A stretch of 64,000 nucleotides of DNA, taken from positions 124,001 through 188,000 of the forward strand of contig NZ_JAEAGO010000003.1 in NCBI RefSeq assembly GCF_016464625.1, in the 5' to 3' direction. Source of the DNA: Penaeicola halotolerans. Lineage in GTDB: Bacteria; Bacteroidota; Bacteroidia; Cytophagales; Cyclobacteriaceae. The position numbers and the translations under genes were made by a program. Below the pieces are notes generated by a model that was given only the letters and a program-made list of their open reading frames with translations, did no database searches and was not told the DNA's origin. Below are positions 18,193-27,603 of this stretch, piece after piece. Positions within the stretch are counted from its first letter, which is position 1, and every line of letters starts with the position of its first letter.

Positions 18193-18849
18193 TCAATCCC
18201 TCTCATAATGAATGAAGGTGTAATATAAAGCGATGAAAAGTGTCACAGTAAAGGCAATTCCTAGAGTAATGAAGCTAATCCTACGCACATTGTTGATACG
18301 ATCATAGCTACTCTGATAGAGTTCCTCCCCTACTTTGACCTGTATCAAAGCGATCTCTTGAAGCGGCAAAATCATCGCATCAAAAGTAGAATACCCCTCA
18401 CTCTCGAAGAGCTGAGCCGCTTGAACAGGCTCATTCAGTTGGACTAGAGAAAAGACTTTAGCTACTACATCATCAAATAACTTTTTGTTGACTTTGTACT
18501 GCTTGAAAGCTTCGTATTCTGCTGGTGTCAAAAAAGTATTCGAATACAACTTTTGAAGGCTGTCAATGGAAGCATTATAGGTCTTGATGCTAGCCATTTC
18601 TGTCTCATCTAATTCGGCACTACCATCCAAGATTTGACGCTTGATCAGACTCTTGATCGCATACTCAAATTGAGACATGAGTGCTACCTGATTGGAAGGG
18701 ACGAGCCTATCTTCATAGATAGATCTGAAAGAGACTGACACCTTACTCAGCGAGTTGATCCCAACCAGACCGCTCACTGTAAATAGCAAGAAAACCACGA
18801 TTAGGGCGTTCTTTATTTTCCCGAACTGGGCAATTTTTTTCTTTATCAT
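18193..18849 (-). CDS. Four-helix-bundle (4HB_MCP-like) membrane sensor without output domain, copy 2
   Basis: A 218-residue protein made of one N-terminal membrane helix (about 13-33), a helical periplasmic segment of some 155 residues, and one C-terminal membrane helix (about 190-212) ending five or so residues before the stop. The IYEDRLVP motif after the first helix is the hallmark of the 4HB_MCP ligand-binding domain of chemoreceptors. There is no HAMP, methyl-accepting, kinase or cyclase part. It is the same length as the upstream copy and shares the SF-x-x-(I/L)-Y-x-DRLVP block, so the two are paralogues from a tandem duplication. It follows copy 1 by ten bases. How it signals is unknown. 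Confidence 0.8.
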   Translation of the reverse strand: MIKKKIAQFGKIKNALIVVFLLFTVSGLVGINSLSKVSVSFRSIYEDRLVPSNQVALMSQFEYAIKSLIKRQILDGSAELDETEMASIKTYNASIDSLQKLYSNTFLTPAEYEAFKQYKVNKKLFDDVVAKVFSLVQLNEPVQAAQLFESEGYSTFDAMILPLQEIALIQVKVGEELYQSSYDRINNVRRISFITLGIAFTVTLFIALYYTFIHYERD

Positions 18850-18859
18850 CTTCTTTTAA

Positions 18860-19516
18860 TTATTCGTAGTAGTAGAAAGTCAAATATAAGCCAACTATAA
18901 TGACTGAGACCAAAGCTATACCCATGATGACTAGAAACAATACTTTTACATTGCCTGTAATATTTTCTACATCTGTATAGAGGGTTTTTCCTACTTCTAG
19001 CTGTATGTTCATAAGCTCTTGCAAGTGACTAATGACACTGTGTAAAGACTCCTGCCCCTTTTGTTGTAGCATTTTCTCTGCCTCTTCTCCTTTTCCTTCC
19101 ATTTTGAGACGAATGATCTCTTTTTCCACCTCTTTGTAGGCAGCATATGAGTCTTTAAACTGTTGCAAATACAGCTTCTCATCGTCTACTAGATAAGTTT
19201 CGGCCAGCTCAGCGATGAGTAGATTCAAGTCTGTCTTGCGCTTGGCTATAGCTCGCTGGACAAGCTCAGGACTGACTACATCGGCATTGCTGTAGACAAA
19301 AGATTCTAAGCCTATTTCTGTTTCGTAAAAGAGCTCCATCATCTTAGCGACATTACGCTCAGGGACTAATCGATCATCATATAATGTCTTAAATGAATCT
19401 GAGAGCTTCCCTACAGTAGAAAGTCCAATGATTCCCACTAGCATGACCAATACGACCAAACCTACAAACAGGGCTGAAAGCTTAGATTTGTGTTTGTTTT
19501 TATAAAACCAATGCAT
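18860..19516 (-). CDS. Four-helix-bundle (4HB_MCP-like) membrane sensor without output domain, copy 1
   Basis: Also 218 residues: basic start, membrane helix (about 12-33), TLYDDRLVPERNVAKM motif, long amphipathic helices with many Glu/Lys residues, then a C-terminal membrane helix (about 192-213) and a YYYE end. Like its downstream paralogue it has the ligand-sensing half of a chemoreceptor and nothing to pass the signal on. This gene is first in a two-gene transcript. Possible roles are partnering with another membrane kinase through the helices, or modulating a receptor encoded elsewhere; both are inference. Confidence 0.8.
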   Translation of the reverse strand: MHWFYKNKHKSKLSALFVGLVVLVMLVGIIGLSTVGKLSDSFKTLYDDRLVPERNVAKMMELFYETEIGLESFVYSNADVVSPELVQRAIAKRKTDLNLLIAELAETYLVDDEKLYLQQFKDSYAAYKEVEKEIIRLKMEGKGEEAEKMLQQKGQESLHSVISHLQELMNIQLEVGKTLYTDVENITGNVKVLFLVIMGIALVSVIIVGLYLTFYYYE

Positions 19517-19758
19517 CTTAATATTATTTTTTTATCAAATTTCAAGCTAGCACAAAATAACTGATTCTAATACATTTAAGCAAAATAAGCTTCTATTTCG
19601 GTTATATAGAGCTTTTGTACTTTAAAAGATCAACAACTTTTACCAAAATATAGAATCCGTTTTCTTTAAGCACCTTTTTAAAATTGTTTTTTTGACTATT
19701 TATTTCCTAAATTTAAATAATCAATGATTTTTTGATCCAAAACCAAAGCAAACACACA

Positions 19759-20229
19759 ATGAGCAATGCCCAAATCAAATTCTTTATAGCAGATACGGAT
19801 GAGATCAAAAACCTCGCTGTATGGCTAAAAAGTCACTTCCCCACTATGGAGAAAACGTATATTGGAGAAAAAGGCTTTAAAACCTATATCGATAATTTCA
19901 AGGAAAAAAACCTGCTCGATAGACGTAAAAAAGGATTTGAAATCTGCTGTGCAAAAATAGAGGGGGAGATCGTAGGGTTCTGCGAATACAACAGCAATCA
20001 GATCCACCTCTTCTTCGTAGCCCCTAAGTATCAAAATCAAGGAATAGGCAGTATGATGCTTGAGCAACAAGTTAAATCCCTGAACCAAAATGGCGTTTAT
20101 AATAAAGTCATCATAGAGAGCCCTCCACAAGCTTATGACTTTTTCAAAAAGAAACATTTCATCCCTACTGCACCCGAGCTCGAAAGAGATGGTATGATCT
20201 TTAAGCCTATGGAGCTACATTTTGGATGA
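19759..20229 (+). CDS. GNAT family N-acetyltransferase
   Basis: A 156-residue acetyl-CoA-dependent acyltransferase. The acetyl-CoA binding motif is visible as FVAPKYQNQGIGSMML (Q-x-x-G-I-G/A type), preceded by the beta strand with GEIVGFCEYN. The ATG at 19759 (MSNAQ) is preferred to an in-frame TTG at 19732, because the fold begins shortly after it. The substrate cannot be named from sequence. Stand-alone gene that converges on tex through a shared terminator. Confidence 0.85.
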   Translation: MSNAQIKFFIADTDEIKNLAVWLKSHFPTMEKTYIGEKGFKTYIDNFKEKNLLDRRKKGFEICCAKIEGEIVGFCEYNSNQIHLFFVAPKYQNQGIGSMMLEQQVKSLNQNGVYNKVIIESPPQAYDFFKKKHFIPTAPELERDGMIFKPMELHFG

Positions 20230-20275
20230 TTAACTAGCGGTTAAATAAATTAAACCTAAGTCAAATATTTGGTAG

Positions 20276-20308
20276 AAAAAAGCCTTATCTCATCGATAAG
20301 GCTTTTTT
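20276..20308. terminator. Bidirectional terminator between GNAT and tex
   Basis: Fourteen-base perfect stem AAAAAAGCCTTATC / GATAAGGCTTTTTT with TCATC loop; works for both converging genes. Confidence 0.92.
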
Positions 20309-20312
20309 TATA

Positions 20313-22580
20313 TTATTTAAACTTATTTTTAAGCATCGCCAATTTAGTAGCTAGATCTCCATCAGCTACTGCAGAAGTCTGTTTGGTTTGTTCTCTTCTT
20401 TGAGCTTGAGGTCGAGCTCCCTCTTCCCTCTTTGGTTTCTCTGCAAATGGATCTGACTTCATACTCAGCGCGATACGCTTTCTAGCGATATCTACTTCGA
20501 CTACGGTCACTTCTACCTTTTGCTGTACTTGTACGATATCATTGGCATTGCTCACATAGCGATCTGCTAGATGACTCATGTGCACAAGTCCATCCTGATG
20601 AACTCCGATATCTACAAAGGCTCCAAAATTGGTAATATTCGTGACGATACCAGGGAGCTTCATTCCTACTTTGAGGTCTTCCATGTGGTTGACACCCTCA
20701 GCAAATTCAAATGCTTCAAAAGCCTCTCTAGGATCTCTACCAGGCTTGGAAAGCTCCGATAGGATATCTTCTAAAGTAGGCAAACCCACCTCAGCAGTTA
20801 CGTATTGTTTGATATTGATTTTTTCTCTCAGCGTATCATCCTTGACCAAATCAGCTATAGTGCATCCTAGGTCTTTGGCCATCTTGCTGACGATCTCATA
20901 GCGCTCGGGGTGCACAGCGGAGCTATCCAGAGGATTGGCAGCATTGCGAATTCTCAAAAATCCAGCGGCTTGTTCAAAGGCTTTATCTCCCAGTCTTGGG
21001 ACATTTTTGATGGCTGCTCGATCTTTAAATGGTCCATTTTGATTTCGATACTCTATGATATTCTGTGCTAGCTGAGGACCTAGTCCTGATACATAAGTGA
21101 GTAGTTGCTTACTCGCTGTATTGACTTCTACTCCTACTGCATTTACGCAGCTCATGACGACATCATCTAGGCTATTTTTAAGTTGTGATTGGTCTACATC
21201 ATGCTGATACTGACCTACGCCTATCGACTTAGCGTCTATTTTGACTAGCTCAGCTAGAGGATCCATGAGTCTCCGACCGATAGAGACTGCTCCTCTCACG
21301 GTTAGATCATGATCTGGAAACTCTTCTCTCGCCACATCAGATGCAGAATAGATCGAAGCACCGCTTTCATTGACCATGACAATCGCGATATGGCTTGGAA
21401 GTCCCAATCCTCTCACAAACTGCTCTGTCTCTCTACTGGCCGTTCCGTTGCCAATAGCGATCGCTTGCACACCATACTTCTCCACCATGTGCTTTACTAA
21501 AGCAGCAGACTCACGCACTTGCTTTTGTGGTTCATTTGGATAAATCGTCTCATTTTTCAGTAGCTTGCCTTGCGCATCTAGGCAGACTGTCTTACAGCCT
21601 GTTCGAAATCCTGGATCTATAGCCATCACACTGCGCTCTCCTAGTGGTGCCGAAAGCAGCAGCTGTCTTAAATTTTCAGCAAAAACCTTGATCGCCTCTT
21701 CATCTGCTTTCTTCTTTGTTGCCAATCTCACCTCTGTCTCCATAGAAGGCTTGAGTAGACGTTTATAGCTATCCTTTATGGCTATGTTTACTTGATTAGC
21801 GGCCGCGTTACCTGCTTTGATGAAATGTTTTTCCAACAGCGCAATAGCCAGCTCTTCTTCGGGACAAGAGTCTAGCATCAAAAAGAGCTCTTTCTCCCCT
21901 CTTCTCATGGCTAATACCCTGTGAGATGGCGCAGTCTTGATGGGCTCTTCCCAGTCGAAGTAGTCTTTATATTTTTGTCCAGCTTCTTCTTTGCCAGGAA
22001 TCACTTTTGATTTGAACACACCTTTTTCCATAAAAAGCGTCCTCATAGCAGCTCTAGCCTCCGCATTTTCATTGATCCACTCTGCGATGATATCTCTCGC
22101 ACCAGCAAGTGCATCCTCTACTGTCGCCACTTCTTTGGCTTCGTCTATATAGCCTGATGCTATAGTTTCTAGATCTATCTTTTCTTGTGCAAATATCAGT
22201 TCTGCCAGTGGCTCGAGTCCTTTCTCTCTAGCAATAGTAGCCTTCGTTCTCCTCTTAGGCTTATAAGGCAAGTAAATATCCTCAAGCACTGCCATAGTCT
22301 CTGCTCCGACTACTTTGGCTTGAAGTTCTGGTGTTAGTTTTTGTTGTTCTTCTAGTGATTTTAGTATAGCTTCCTTGCGCTTATCCAGCTCTCTGAGTTG
22401 GGTGACACGATCTCTGATAGCAGCTACTGCTACCTCATCCAGACTTCCTGTGACCTCTTTTCGATACCTAGAGATAAAGGGCACTGTGGCTCCTTCATCC
22501 AAAAGTTCAGAAGTAGCCTTTACTTGTTTTTCACTAATGCCTAATTCCTTGGCTACTTTGAAATAATGTACTTCGCTCAT
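20313..22580 (-). CDS. tex: Tex-family RNA-binding transcription accessory protein
   Basis: About 755 residues with the full Tex layout: N-terminal HTH-like domain, the VPFISRYRKEVTG box, a YqgF/RNase H-like domain (AIDPGFRTGCK), helix-hairpin-helix repeats (LTYVSGLGPQLAQNIIEYR and IKNVPRLGDKAFEQAAGFLRI), and a C-terminal S1 RNA-binding domain (PGIVTNITNFGAFVDIGVHQDGLVHMSHL). The tail after the S1 domain is low-complexity and rich in Arg, Gln and Lys. ATG at 22580 (MSEVHYFKVAKEL) is the natural start; a frame extension to 22610 adds ten unconserved residues. Tex binds nucleic acid and influences transcription; its exact job here is not evident from context. Confidence 0.95.
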   Translation of the reverse strand: MSEVHYFKVAKELGISEKQVKATSELLDEGATVPFISRYRKEVTGSLDEVAVAAIRDRVTQLRELDKRKEAILKSLEEQQKLTPELQAKVVGAETMAVLEDIYLPYKPKRRTKATIAREKGLEPLAELIFAQEKIDLETIASGYIDEAKEVATVEDALAGARDIIAEWINENAEARAAMRTLFMEKGVFKSKVIPGKEEAGQKYKDYFDWEEPIKTAPSHRVLAMRRGEKELFLMLDSCPEEELAIALLEKHFIKAGNAAANQVNIAIKDSYKRLLKPSMETEVRLATKKKADEEAIKVFAENLRQLLLSAPLGERSVMAIDPGFRTGCKTVCLDAQGKLLKNETIYPNEPQKQVRESAALVKHMVEKYGVQAIAIGNGTASRETEQFVRGLGLPSHIAIVMVNESGASIYSASDVAREEFPDHDLTVRGAVSIGRRLMDPLAELVKIDAKSIGVGQYQHDVDQSQLKNSLDDVVMSCVNAVGVEVNTASKQLLTYVSGLGPQLAQNIIEYRNQNGPFKDRAAIKNVPRLGDKAFEQAAGFLRIRNAANPLDSSAVHPERYEIVSKMAKDLGCTIADLVKDDTLREKINIKQYVTAEVGLPTLEDILSELSKPGRDPREAFEAFEFAEGVNHMEDLKVGMKLPGIVTNITNFGAFVDIGVHQDGLVHMSHLADRYVSNANDIVQVQQKVEVTVVEVDIARKRIALSMKSDPFAEKPKREEGARPQAQRREQTKQTSAVADGDLATKLAMLKNKFK

Positions 22581-22652
22581 TGAATTATTTTTAAGATATT
22601 GTATGCACAAAGATGTGTAATCCGAGTCACATATAGAAAAACAAATGTTGCT

Positions 22653-22660
22653 TACCTTTG
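22653..22660 (+). promoter_or_regulatory. Candidate -7 box for the thioredoxin-oxidoreductase pair
   Basis: TACCTTTG fits TAnnTTTG and lies 53 bases before the ATG at 22714 in the tex/thioredoxin divergent gap. No clear -33 TTTG at the right spacing. Confidence 0.3.
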
Positions 22661-22713
22661 AAAGCTTTTGACGCTCAAGTAGAAAAGAATTCTAATTAAA
22701 TAAATCCAATAAA

Positions 22714-23301
22714 ATGTCTCCAACTCTGAAAAAGGAAATCAAATCGTGGGTGATCATTCTCAGTGTGATGCTGGTGGGGCATTTTACGGGCATCAACAAA
22801 CACTTCATCACGGGAATCCAATCGGTCATGATCCAAGTGATGCCACTAAACCTAAGTCCTGATCATGAAAAAGTAGCTCAGAAAGCTGACTATAGTCTGA
22901 CTATGAGCAATCCAGCGGGAGAATTGATAAAATTTGAAGATTATAAAGGGAAGGTAGTTTTTCTTAACCTTTGGGCAAGTTGGTGTCCTCCATGTCTAGC
23001 CGAGATGCCTAATATCAACAACCTGTATGAAAAAATGAAAGACGAGCCTGATATCAAATTTGTCATGCTGTCTATCGATGAAAACTTCGACAAAGCACAA
23101 GCTTATGTCAATAGAAAGAAGTTCAACTTCCCTTATTTCAAGGTGGAGTTCATGCCTCAAGTATTTAAAAGCCCCTCTATTCCAACCACCTATGTGATCA
23201 ATAAGTCTGGTGAGATCATCTTCATCAAAGAAGGTATGGCAGACTACAATACCAATAAATTCATAGATCTATTAAAAGAAGCTGCTAATGAAGGTAATTA
23301 G
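22714..23301 (+). CDS. TlpA-like membrane-anchored thioredoxin
   Basis: A 195-residue thiol-disulfide protein. The N-terminus carries one hydrophobic anchor (about residues 12-26) that places the rest in the periplasm. The thioredoxin fold then starts near residue 65 with a redox-active WASWCPPC motif, and the cis-Pro loop is SIPTTYVI. CPPC is typical of TlpA/ResA-type reductants used in cytochrome c maturation or general periplasmic thiol reduction. Its end overlaps the start of the quinone oxidoreductase gene by 14 bases, so the two are cotranslated, though no direct functional link is obvious. Confidence 0.9.
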   Translation: MSPTLKKEIKSWVIILSVMLVGHFTGINKHFITGIQSVMIQVMPLNLSPDHEKVAQKADYSLTMSNPAGELIKFEDYKGKVVFLNLWASWCPPCLAEMPNINNLYEKMKDEPDIKFVMLSIDENFDKAQAYVNRKKFNFPYFKVEFMPQVFKSPSIPTTYVINKSGEIIFIKEGMADYNTNKFIDLLKEAANEGN

Positions 23302-24262
23302 CATCACTGCAGCAGGTGGACCAGAAGTACTGCAACTGGATGATAGGCAAATGCCTACTCCAGCTGCTAACGAAGTACTGATCCAAGTACATGCTGCCGG
23401 TGTCAATCGTCCAGATATCGCACAAAGAAAAGGTCACTATCCTGCACCCAAAGGTGCTGTAGCTGATATACCGGGCTTGGAAGTCGCTGGGGAAATCACT
23501 GCTTTAGGTACAAGTGTACAACACTGGGAAGTAGGTGATCGAGTATGTGCACTCCTCACTGGTGGTGGTTATGCGGAGTTTGTCACAGTAGATCAAAAGC
23601 AAGTACTTCCCATTCCTGCAGGCTTAGATATGGTAGAAGCGTCAAGCTTACCCGAGACATTTTTTACCGTTTGGAGCAATGTTTTCGATAGAGGCCAATT
23701 CAAAGCAGGAGAAAAAGTGCTCATCCATGGAGGTACTAGCGGCATAGGCGTAACTGCTATCCAAATGGTCCAAGCGATGGGCGGGTATGCTTTTGCTTCA
23801 GCTGGCACTCCTGAGAAAGTTACTTTTTGTCAGTCTCTTGGGGCGCAAGCTTACAATTATAAGTCAGCTGATTTTTGGGAAGCATTGCAGAGAGACAGTG
23901 AAGGAATTGACATTATCTTAGATATGGTCGGAGGTGACTATTTTGAGCAAAATATCAAGCTACTCAATCCAGATGGCAGACTGATCTTTATCAATGCGAT
24001 GAAGGGGCGTCAAGCGACTGTTGATATTCTACAGATCATGACCAGAAGACTTCACATCACTGGATCTACTTTGAGAGCAAGAGATGCTGACTTCAAAGGG
24101 GAAATCGCCACAAAGCTGTCTCAACATATCTGGCCACTACTATCTGCTGGTACGATCAAACCGATAGTCTACCAAACTTTCCCTTTAGCCGATGCTGCTA
24201 AAGCGCACCAGCTCATGGAATCAAGTGAGCATATAGGCAAAATCGTACTGGTGGTTTCTTAA
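23288..24262 (+). CDS. NAD(P)H-quinone oxidoreductase (MDR superfamily, PIG3-like)
   Basis: A 324-residue zinc-free medium-chain reductase. The N-terminal half has AAGVNRPDIAQRKGHYP and the GLEVAGEI segment, the pattern of the PIG3/TP53I3 quinone reductases. The cofactor fold contains VLIHGGTSGIGVTAIQMV, and ends with the usual HQLMESSEHIGKIVLVV. No structural or catalytic zinc ligands are seen. Substrate is probably a quinone or similar enone with NADPH, by family. It begins inside the thioredoxin gene (14-base overlap). No obvious terminator follows. Confidence 0.9.
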   Translation: MKVISITAAGGPEVLQLDDRQMPTPAANEVLIQVHAAGVNRPDIAQRKGHYPAPKGAVADIPGLEVAGEITALGTSVQHWEVGDRVCALLTGGGYAEFVTVDQKQVLPIPAGLDMVEASSLPETFFTVWSNVFDRGQFKAGEKVLIHGGTSGIGVTAIQMVQAMGGYAFASAGTPEKVTFCQSLGAQAYNYKSADFWEALQRDSEGIDIILDMVGGDYFEQNIKLLNPDGRLIFINAMKGRQATVDILQIMTRRLHITGSTLRARDADFKGEIATKLSQHIWPLLSAGTIKPIVYQTFPLADAAKAHQLMESSEHIGKIVLVVS

Positions 24263-24450
24263 AGGCTATCATTCAGGATACTGATTCAGCTTTTCATTTT
24301 TCAAACTCCATTTCAAATAATCCCACTTTGCCTACCTACTTCCTCAATTTGCGTATTTAGTCCGCAGCGCTCACTCTCAAAAGTAGCTTTTAAACCCTAA
24401 AAAAAGGCTTTTTAGACGTGGTATAGTAGTTGAAACATCAATCTGGAGCG

Positions 24451-25998
24451 ATGCTCATAAACCAAACCTATACCGATCATATGGATACCAGAGAAAAAGC
24501 AACACTGGAGAAGGAAAGCGAAATAAACAGCGCTGTAAAGAAAAAGCAGGCACACGAAAGCCGATTGTTTAGCTTCGTCTTACCAATGGACAATCAGGCG
24601 ATCAGCCATGCATTAAATACTAAAAATTGGAAATCAAAAGCAGTTCATCCTGCTCATCCAACTCAAGGATTTTATAAGAAAGATATTTTCCTACTTATAG
24701 CAACTTTCACACTGCTATTAAGTGGTGCTTACTTAGTGTATGAATTACAGCCAAGCTTCGAAGCATTGCATTTGAGTAGAATCAGTTCGACTTGGGGCTT
24801 TAGTTTAATAGTCTTATCTATATCATTGATATTATTCAAAGCAGGGTTCTTCCTTTTCAACTTAGTCCTCTATCTACGCTATAAGCCAGTGAAGTCAGTG
24901 AGTGATGAGCTACTTCCGACTTGTACTGTGATCGTCCCTGCCTACAATGAGGGCAAGCAAGTATATGATACTTTACAAAGCTTGGTAGAAAGTGATTTTC
25001 CAGCGGACAAATTGCAACTCATAGCCATAGATGATGGTAGCCAAGATGATACGTGGCACTGGATGCAAGAGGCTAAAAAAACCATCGGTGATAGACTGGC
25101 CATCTATCAACAACCTGTGAATAAAGGAAAAAGACATGCATTGTATAGAGGATTTCACTTGGCTACAGGTGAGATATTTGTCACAGTAGATAGTGACTCC
25201 ATCGTCAAAAAAGACACACTACGTAACATGGTATCACCATTTGCTTTGGATCAAAAGTGCGGTGCAGTAGCAGGTAATGTGCGTGTATTGAACAATCAAA
25301 AAGCGATCATTCCTCGCATGCTGAATGTCAGCTTTGTCTTCAGCTTTGAGTTTATCAGATCTGCACAGAGTCAGTTGGGATCAGTGCTTTGTACCCCTGG
25401 TGCCCTATCAGCTTACCGCAAAAAAGCAGTAATGGCTTGTCTGCCTGAGTGGATCAATCAAACCTTTATGGGACAACCATCTGACATTGGGGAAGATCGT
25501 GCCATGACAAATATGATCCTCAAACAAGGTTATGAAGTGAAGTTCCAGAAAAATGCTTACGTCCTAACTAAGCTCCCTGAAAAATATAAGGGCCTCTACA
25601 AGATGTTTATCCGATGGGAAAGAAGCAATGTGAGAGAGAATATCATGATGTCTAAGTATGTATTTAAAAATTTCAGAGAAGGTTCTACTTTCGGAACGAG
25701 GTTACTATTTGTGAATCAGTGGGTCAAACTCATTATGGCTTATCCATTCTTGGTATTGATGCTATCTTTTATCTTGACACATCCAGTTCTCTTCTTAAGC
25801 TCTACTTGTATGAGTATTTTGATACTGTCTAGTTTTCCTGCGATCTTTTATGCTAAAAAGTATAAATCAGCAGAAGCATTCTGGGCATATTCTTATAGCT
25901 TGTTTTACACCTTTGGCTTATTTTGGATTACACCATATGCCATCGCTACTGCAAGTAGAAGAGGTTGGCTGACTAGAGGACTCCCACAAGCTAAATAA
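24451..25998 (+). CDS. Processive family 2 glycosyltransferase, membrane-bound
   Basis: About 515 residues. A polar cytoplasmic start of some 80 residues is followed by two membrane helices (about 82-100 and 118-140). The GT2 catalytic domain runs about 155-410 and the last membrane helices lie near 428-448, 450-475 and 485-505. Catalytic landmarks are IDDGSQDDT, DSD at 247-249 (metal site), GED at 347-349 (base) and RWERS from Arg388, which stands where hyaluronan, chitin and cellulose synthases have Q/RxxRW. This suggests a polymerising enzyme that also exports its product. The polymer is unknown. ATG at 24451 or 24481 or a TTG at 24430 are all possible starts. No partner export gene is adjacent. 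Confidence 0.85.
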   Translation: MLINQTYTDHMDTREKATLEKESEINSAVKKKQAHESRLFSFVLPMDNQAISHALNTKNWKSKAVHPAHPTQGFYKKDIFLLIATFTLLLSGAYLVYELQPSFEALHLSRISSTWGFSLIVLSISLILFKAGFFLFNLVLYLRYKPVKSVSDELLPTCTVIVPAYNEGKQVYDTLQSLVESDFPADKLQLIAIDDGSQDDTWHWMQEAKKTIGDRLAIYQQPVNKGKRHALYRGFHLATGEIFVTVDSDSIVKKDTLRNMVSPFALDQKCGAVAGNVRVLNNQKAIIPRMLNVSFVFSFEFIRSAQSQLGSVLCTPGALSAYRKKAVMACLPEWINQTFMGQPSDIGEDRAMTNMILKQGYEVKFQKNAYVLTKLPEKYKGLYKMFIRWERSNVRENIMMSKYVFKNFREGSTFGTRLLFVNQWVKLIMAYPFLVLMLSFILTHPVLFLSSTCMSILILSSFPAIFYAKKYKSAEAFWAYSYSLFYTFGLFWITPYAIATASRRGWLTRGLPQAK

Positions 25999-26018
25999 GT
26001 TAAGTGCAGTATTACTTA

Positions 26019-26058
26019 AACCAAAACGGCTACTTCAGATGAGGTAGCCGTTTTGGTT
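26019..26058. terminator. Bidirectional terminator after the glycosyltransferase
   Basis: Fifteen-base stem AACCAAAACGGCTAC / GTAGCCGTTTTGGTT (26019-26033 with 26044-26058); the loop side can pair further. Lies between two converging genes. Confidence 0.85.
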
Positions 26059-26075
26059 TGTATTATTATATATCC

Positions 26076-27470
26076 TCAAGCTTTTTCAGCCTTCATCCTA
26101 GCAAAGTAGTCTTTAGTAGCTGCTACCACCTTTGGTGCTAAGATGATCGCAGATACCATGGTAGGTATCGCCATCACGGCATACATCGCATCTATGAGGC
26201 TCACCACAACTGCCAATGAAGCCACTGCTCCAAAGATGATCGTGGCTAGATAGAAGTAATTGTAATATTTAGCTTTATCGGCACCAAAAAGGAAATTGGT
26301 GCACTTAGTGCCATAATAAGAATAGGTAAACATGGTAGAAAGTGCGAAAACAAAGACACTTAACATGAGTAGATAAGTCCCAAAGCCTGGCAGTGCTGTC
26401 TCAAAGGCTGCAATGGTCAATCGCACGCCATCATTTTCTGTAGACTCCCAAGCTCCTGTCGCAAGAATCGCTAAGGCCGTCAACGTACATACTATTACCG
26501 TATCAATGAAAGGACCTAGCATGGCGACAAGCCCTTCTCTTACTGGCTCATTGTTTTTAGAGGCTCCATGAACCATCGGTGCTGTTCCGATACCTGCTTC
26601 ATTAGAAAATGCAGCGCGTCTAGCTCCGATCACGATCATCTCTCCTACTACACCGCCCATGACAGCCTTTCCTGTAAATGCATCCTCTATGATACTCCAA
26701 AACATGGCTGGCACTTCTGTATAATTGATAATCAAAATGATCAACACTGTAATGAAGTAGGTAACCACCATAAAAGGCACTAGCTTCTCTGCTACTTTAC
26801 CGATACGCTGAATGCCCCCAAGAATCACCAAAGAAACCAACCCACATATAATAATTCCCAATACTAATTTTCTCAGATCAATCTCTCCCATAAAAGAAGA
26901 CCACATCATAGGCTCAAGTCCATTGGGCAGCATGATCACTTCATCGATCACCGCGATGAGTTGATTCGCTTGAAAGATGGGTAATAAACCTATCATCCCC
27001 GCTACGCAGAAAATCACTGCAAGTGGCTTCCATTTTTTACCCAAACCCTCTGTGATGACATACATAGGGCCACCTTGGATCTCTCCTTGGGTATCTTTTC
27101 CTCGGTACATGATCGCAAGGGTACATGTAAAATATTTGGTCGCCATACCCACAAAGGCGCTCACCCACATCCAAAAGATCGCTCCTGGGCCTCCCATATT
27201 GATCGCTACGGCTACCCCTGAGATGTTTCCAAGTCCAACTGTAGCCGCGATAGCTGAAGTCAAAGCCTGAAAAGAACTGATCTGACCAGGAGCATTTTCA
27301 TCGTCATATTTACCACTGACTACCTTGATCGCATGACGCAACTTAGTAAAGGGCAGAAACCCACAGTAAATCATAAAAAAAGCTCCTCCACCCATCAAAA
27401 GATAGAGCAGCGGCATCCCCCAAATCCAGTTACTAAAATCTACAATTCCTTCCCCAAGTATTTCAAACAT
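26076..27470 (-). CDS. Alanine/glycine:cation symporter (AGCS family)
   Basis: Inner-membrane sodium-coupled amino acid transporter, 464 residues with about 11 membrane segments. Family marks include PFTKLRHAIKVVSGKYD in the first loop, SFQALTSAIAATVGLGNISG, GGPGAIFWMWVSAFVGMATKY and RRAAFSNEAGIGTAPMVHG. Alanine or glycine is the expected substrate from the family; nothing nearby narrows it. Divergent from the M20 hydrolase gene with a 115-base gap, so a dipeptide or amino-acid use theme is possible but unproven. Confidence 0.93.
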   Translation of the reverse strand: MFEILGEGIVDFSNWIWGMPLLYLLMGGGAFFMIYCGFLPFTKLRHAIKVVSGKYDDENAPGQISSFQALTSAIAATVGLGNISGVAVAINMGGPGAIFWMWVSAFVGMATKYFTCTLAIMYRGKDTQGEIQGGPMYVITEGLGKKWKPLAVIFCVAGMIGLLPIFQANQLIAVIDEVIMLPNGLEPMMWSSFMGEIDLRKLVLGIIICGLVSLVILGGIQRIGKVAEKLVPFMVVTYFITVLIILIINYTEVPAMFWSIIEDAFTGKAVMGGVVGEMIVIGARRAAFSNEAGIGTAPMVHGASKNNEPVREGLVAMLGPFIDTVIVCTLTALAILATGAWESTENDGVRLTIAAFETALPGFGTYLLMLSVFVFALSTMFTYSYYGTKCTNFLFGADKAKYYNYFYLATIIFGAVASLAVVVSLIDAMYAVMAIPTMVSAIILAPKVVAATKDYFARMKAEKA

Positions 27471-27603
27471 GATTCATTGCTATTGTTACAAGCTTCTAGT
27501 TTACACTTTTGGATGTTTACTCCCAAGATTTAATTCAAAATCCCGCAATTATCTGTTTATTTTAGGTTGTTTTTAGTAAATAGTCATGATAAAACTGTCA
27601 ACT

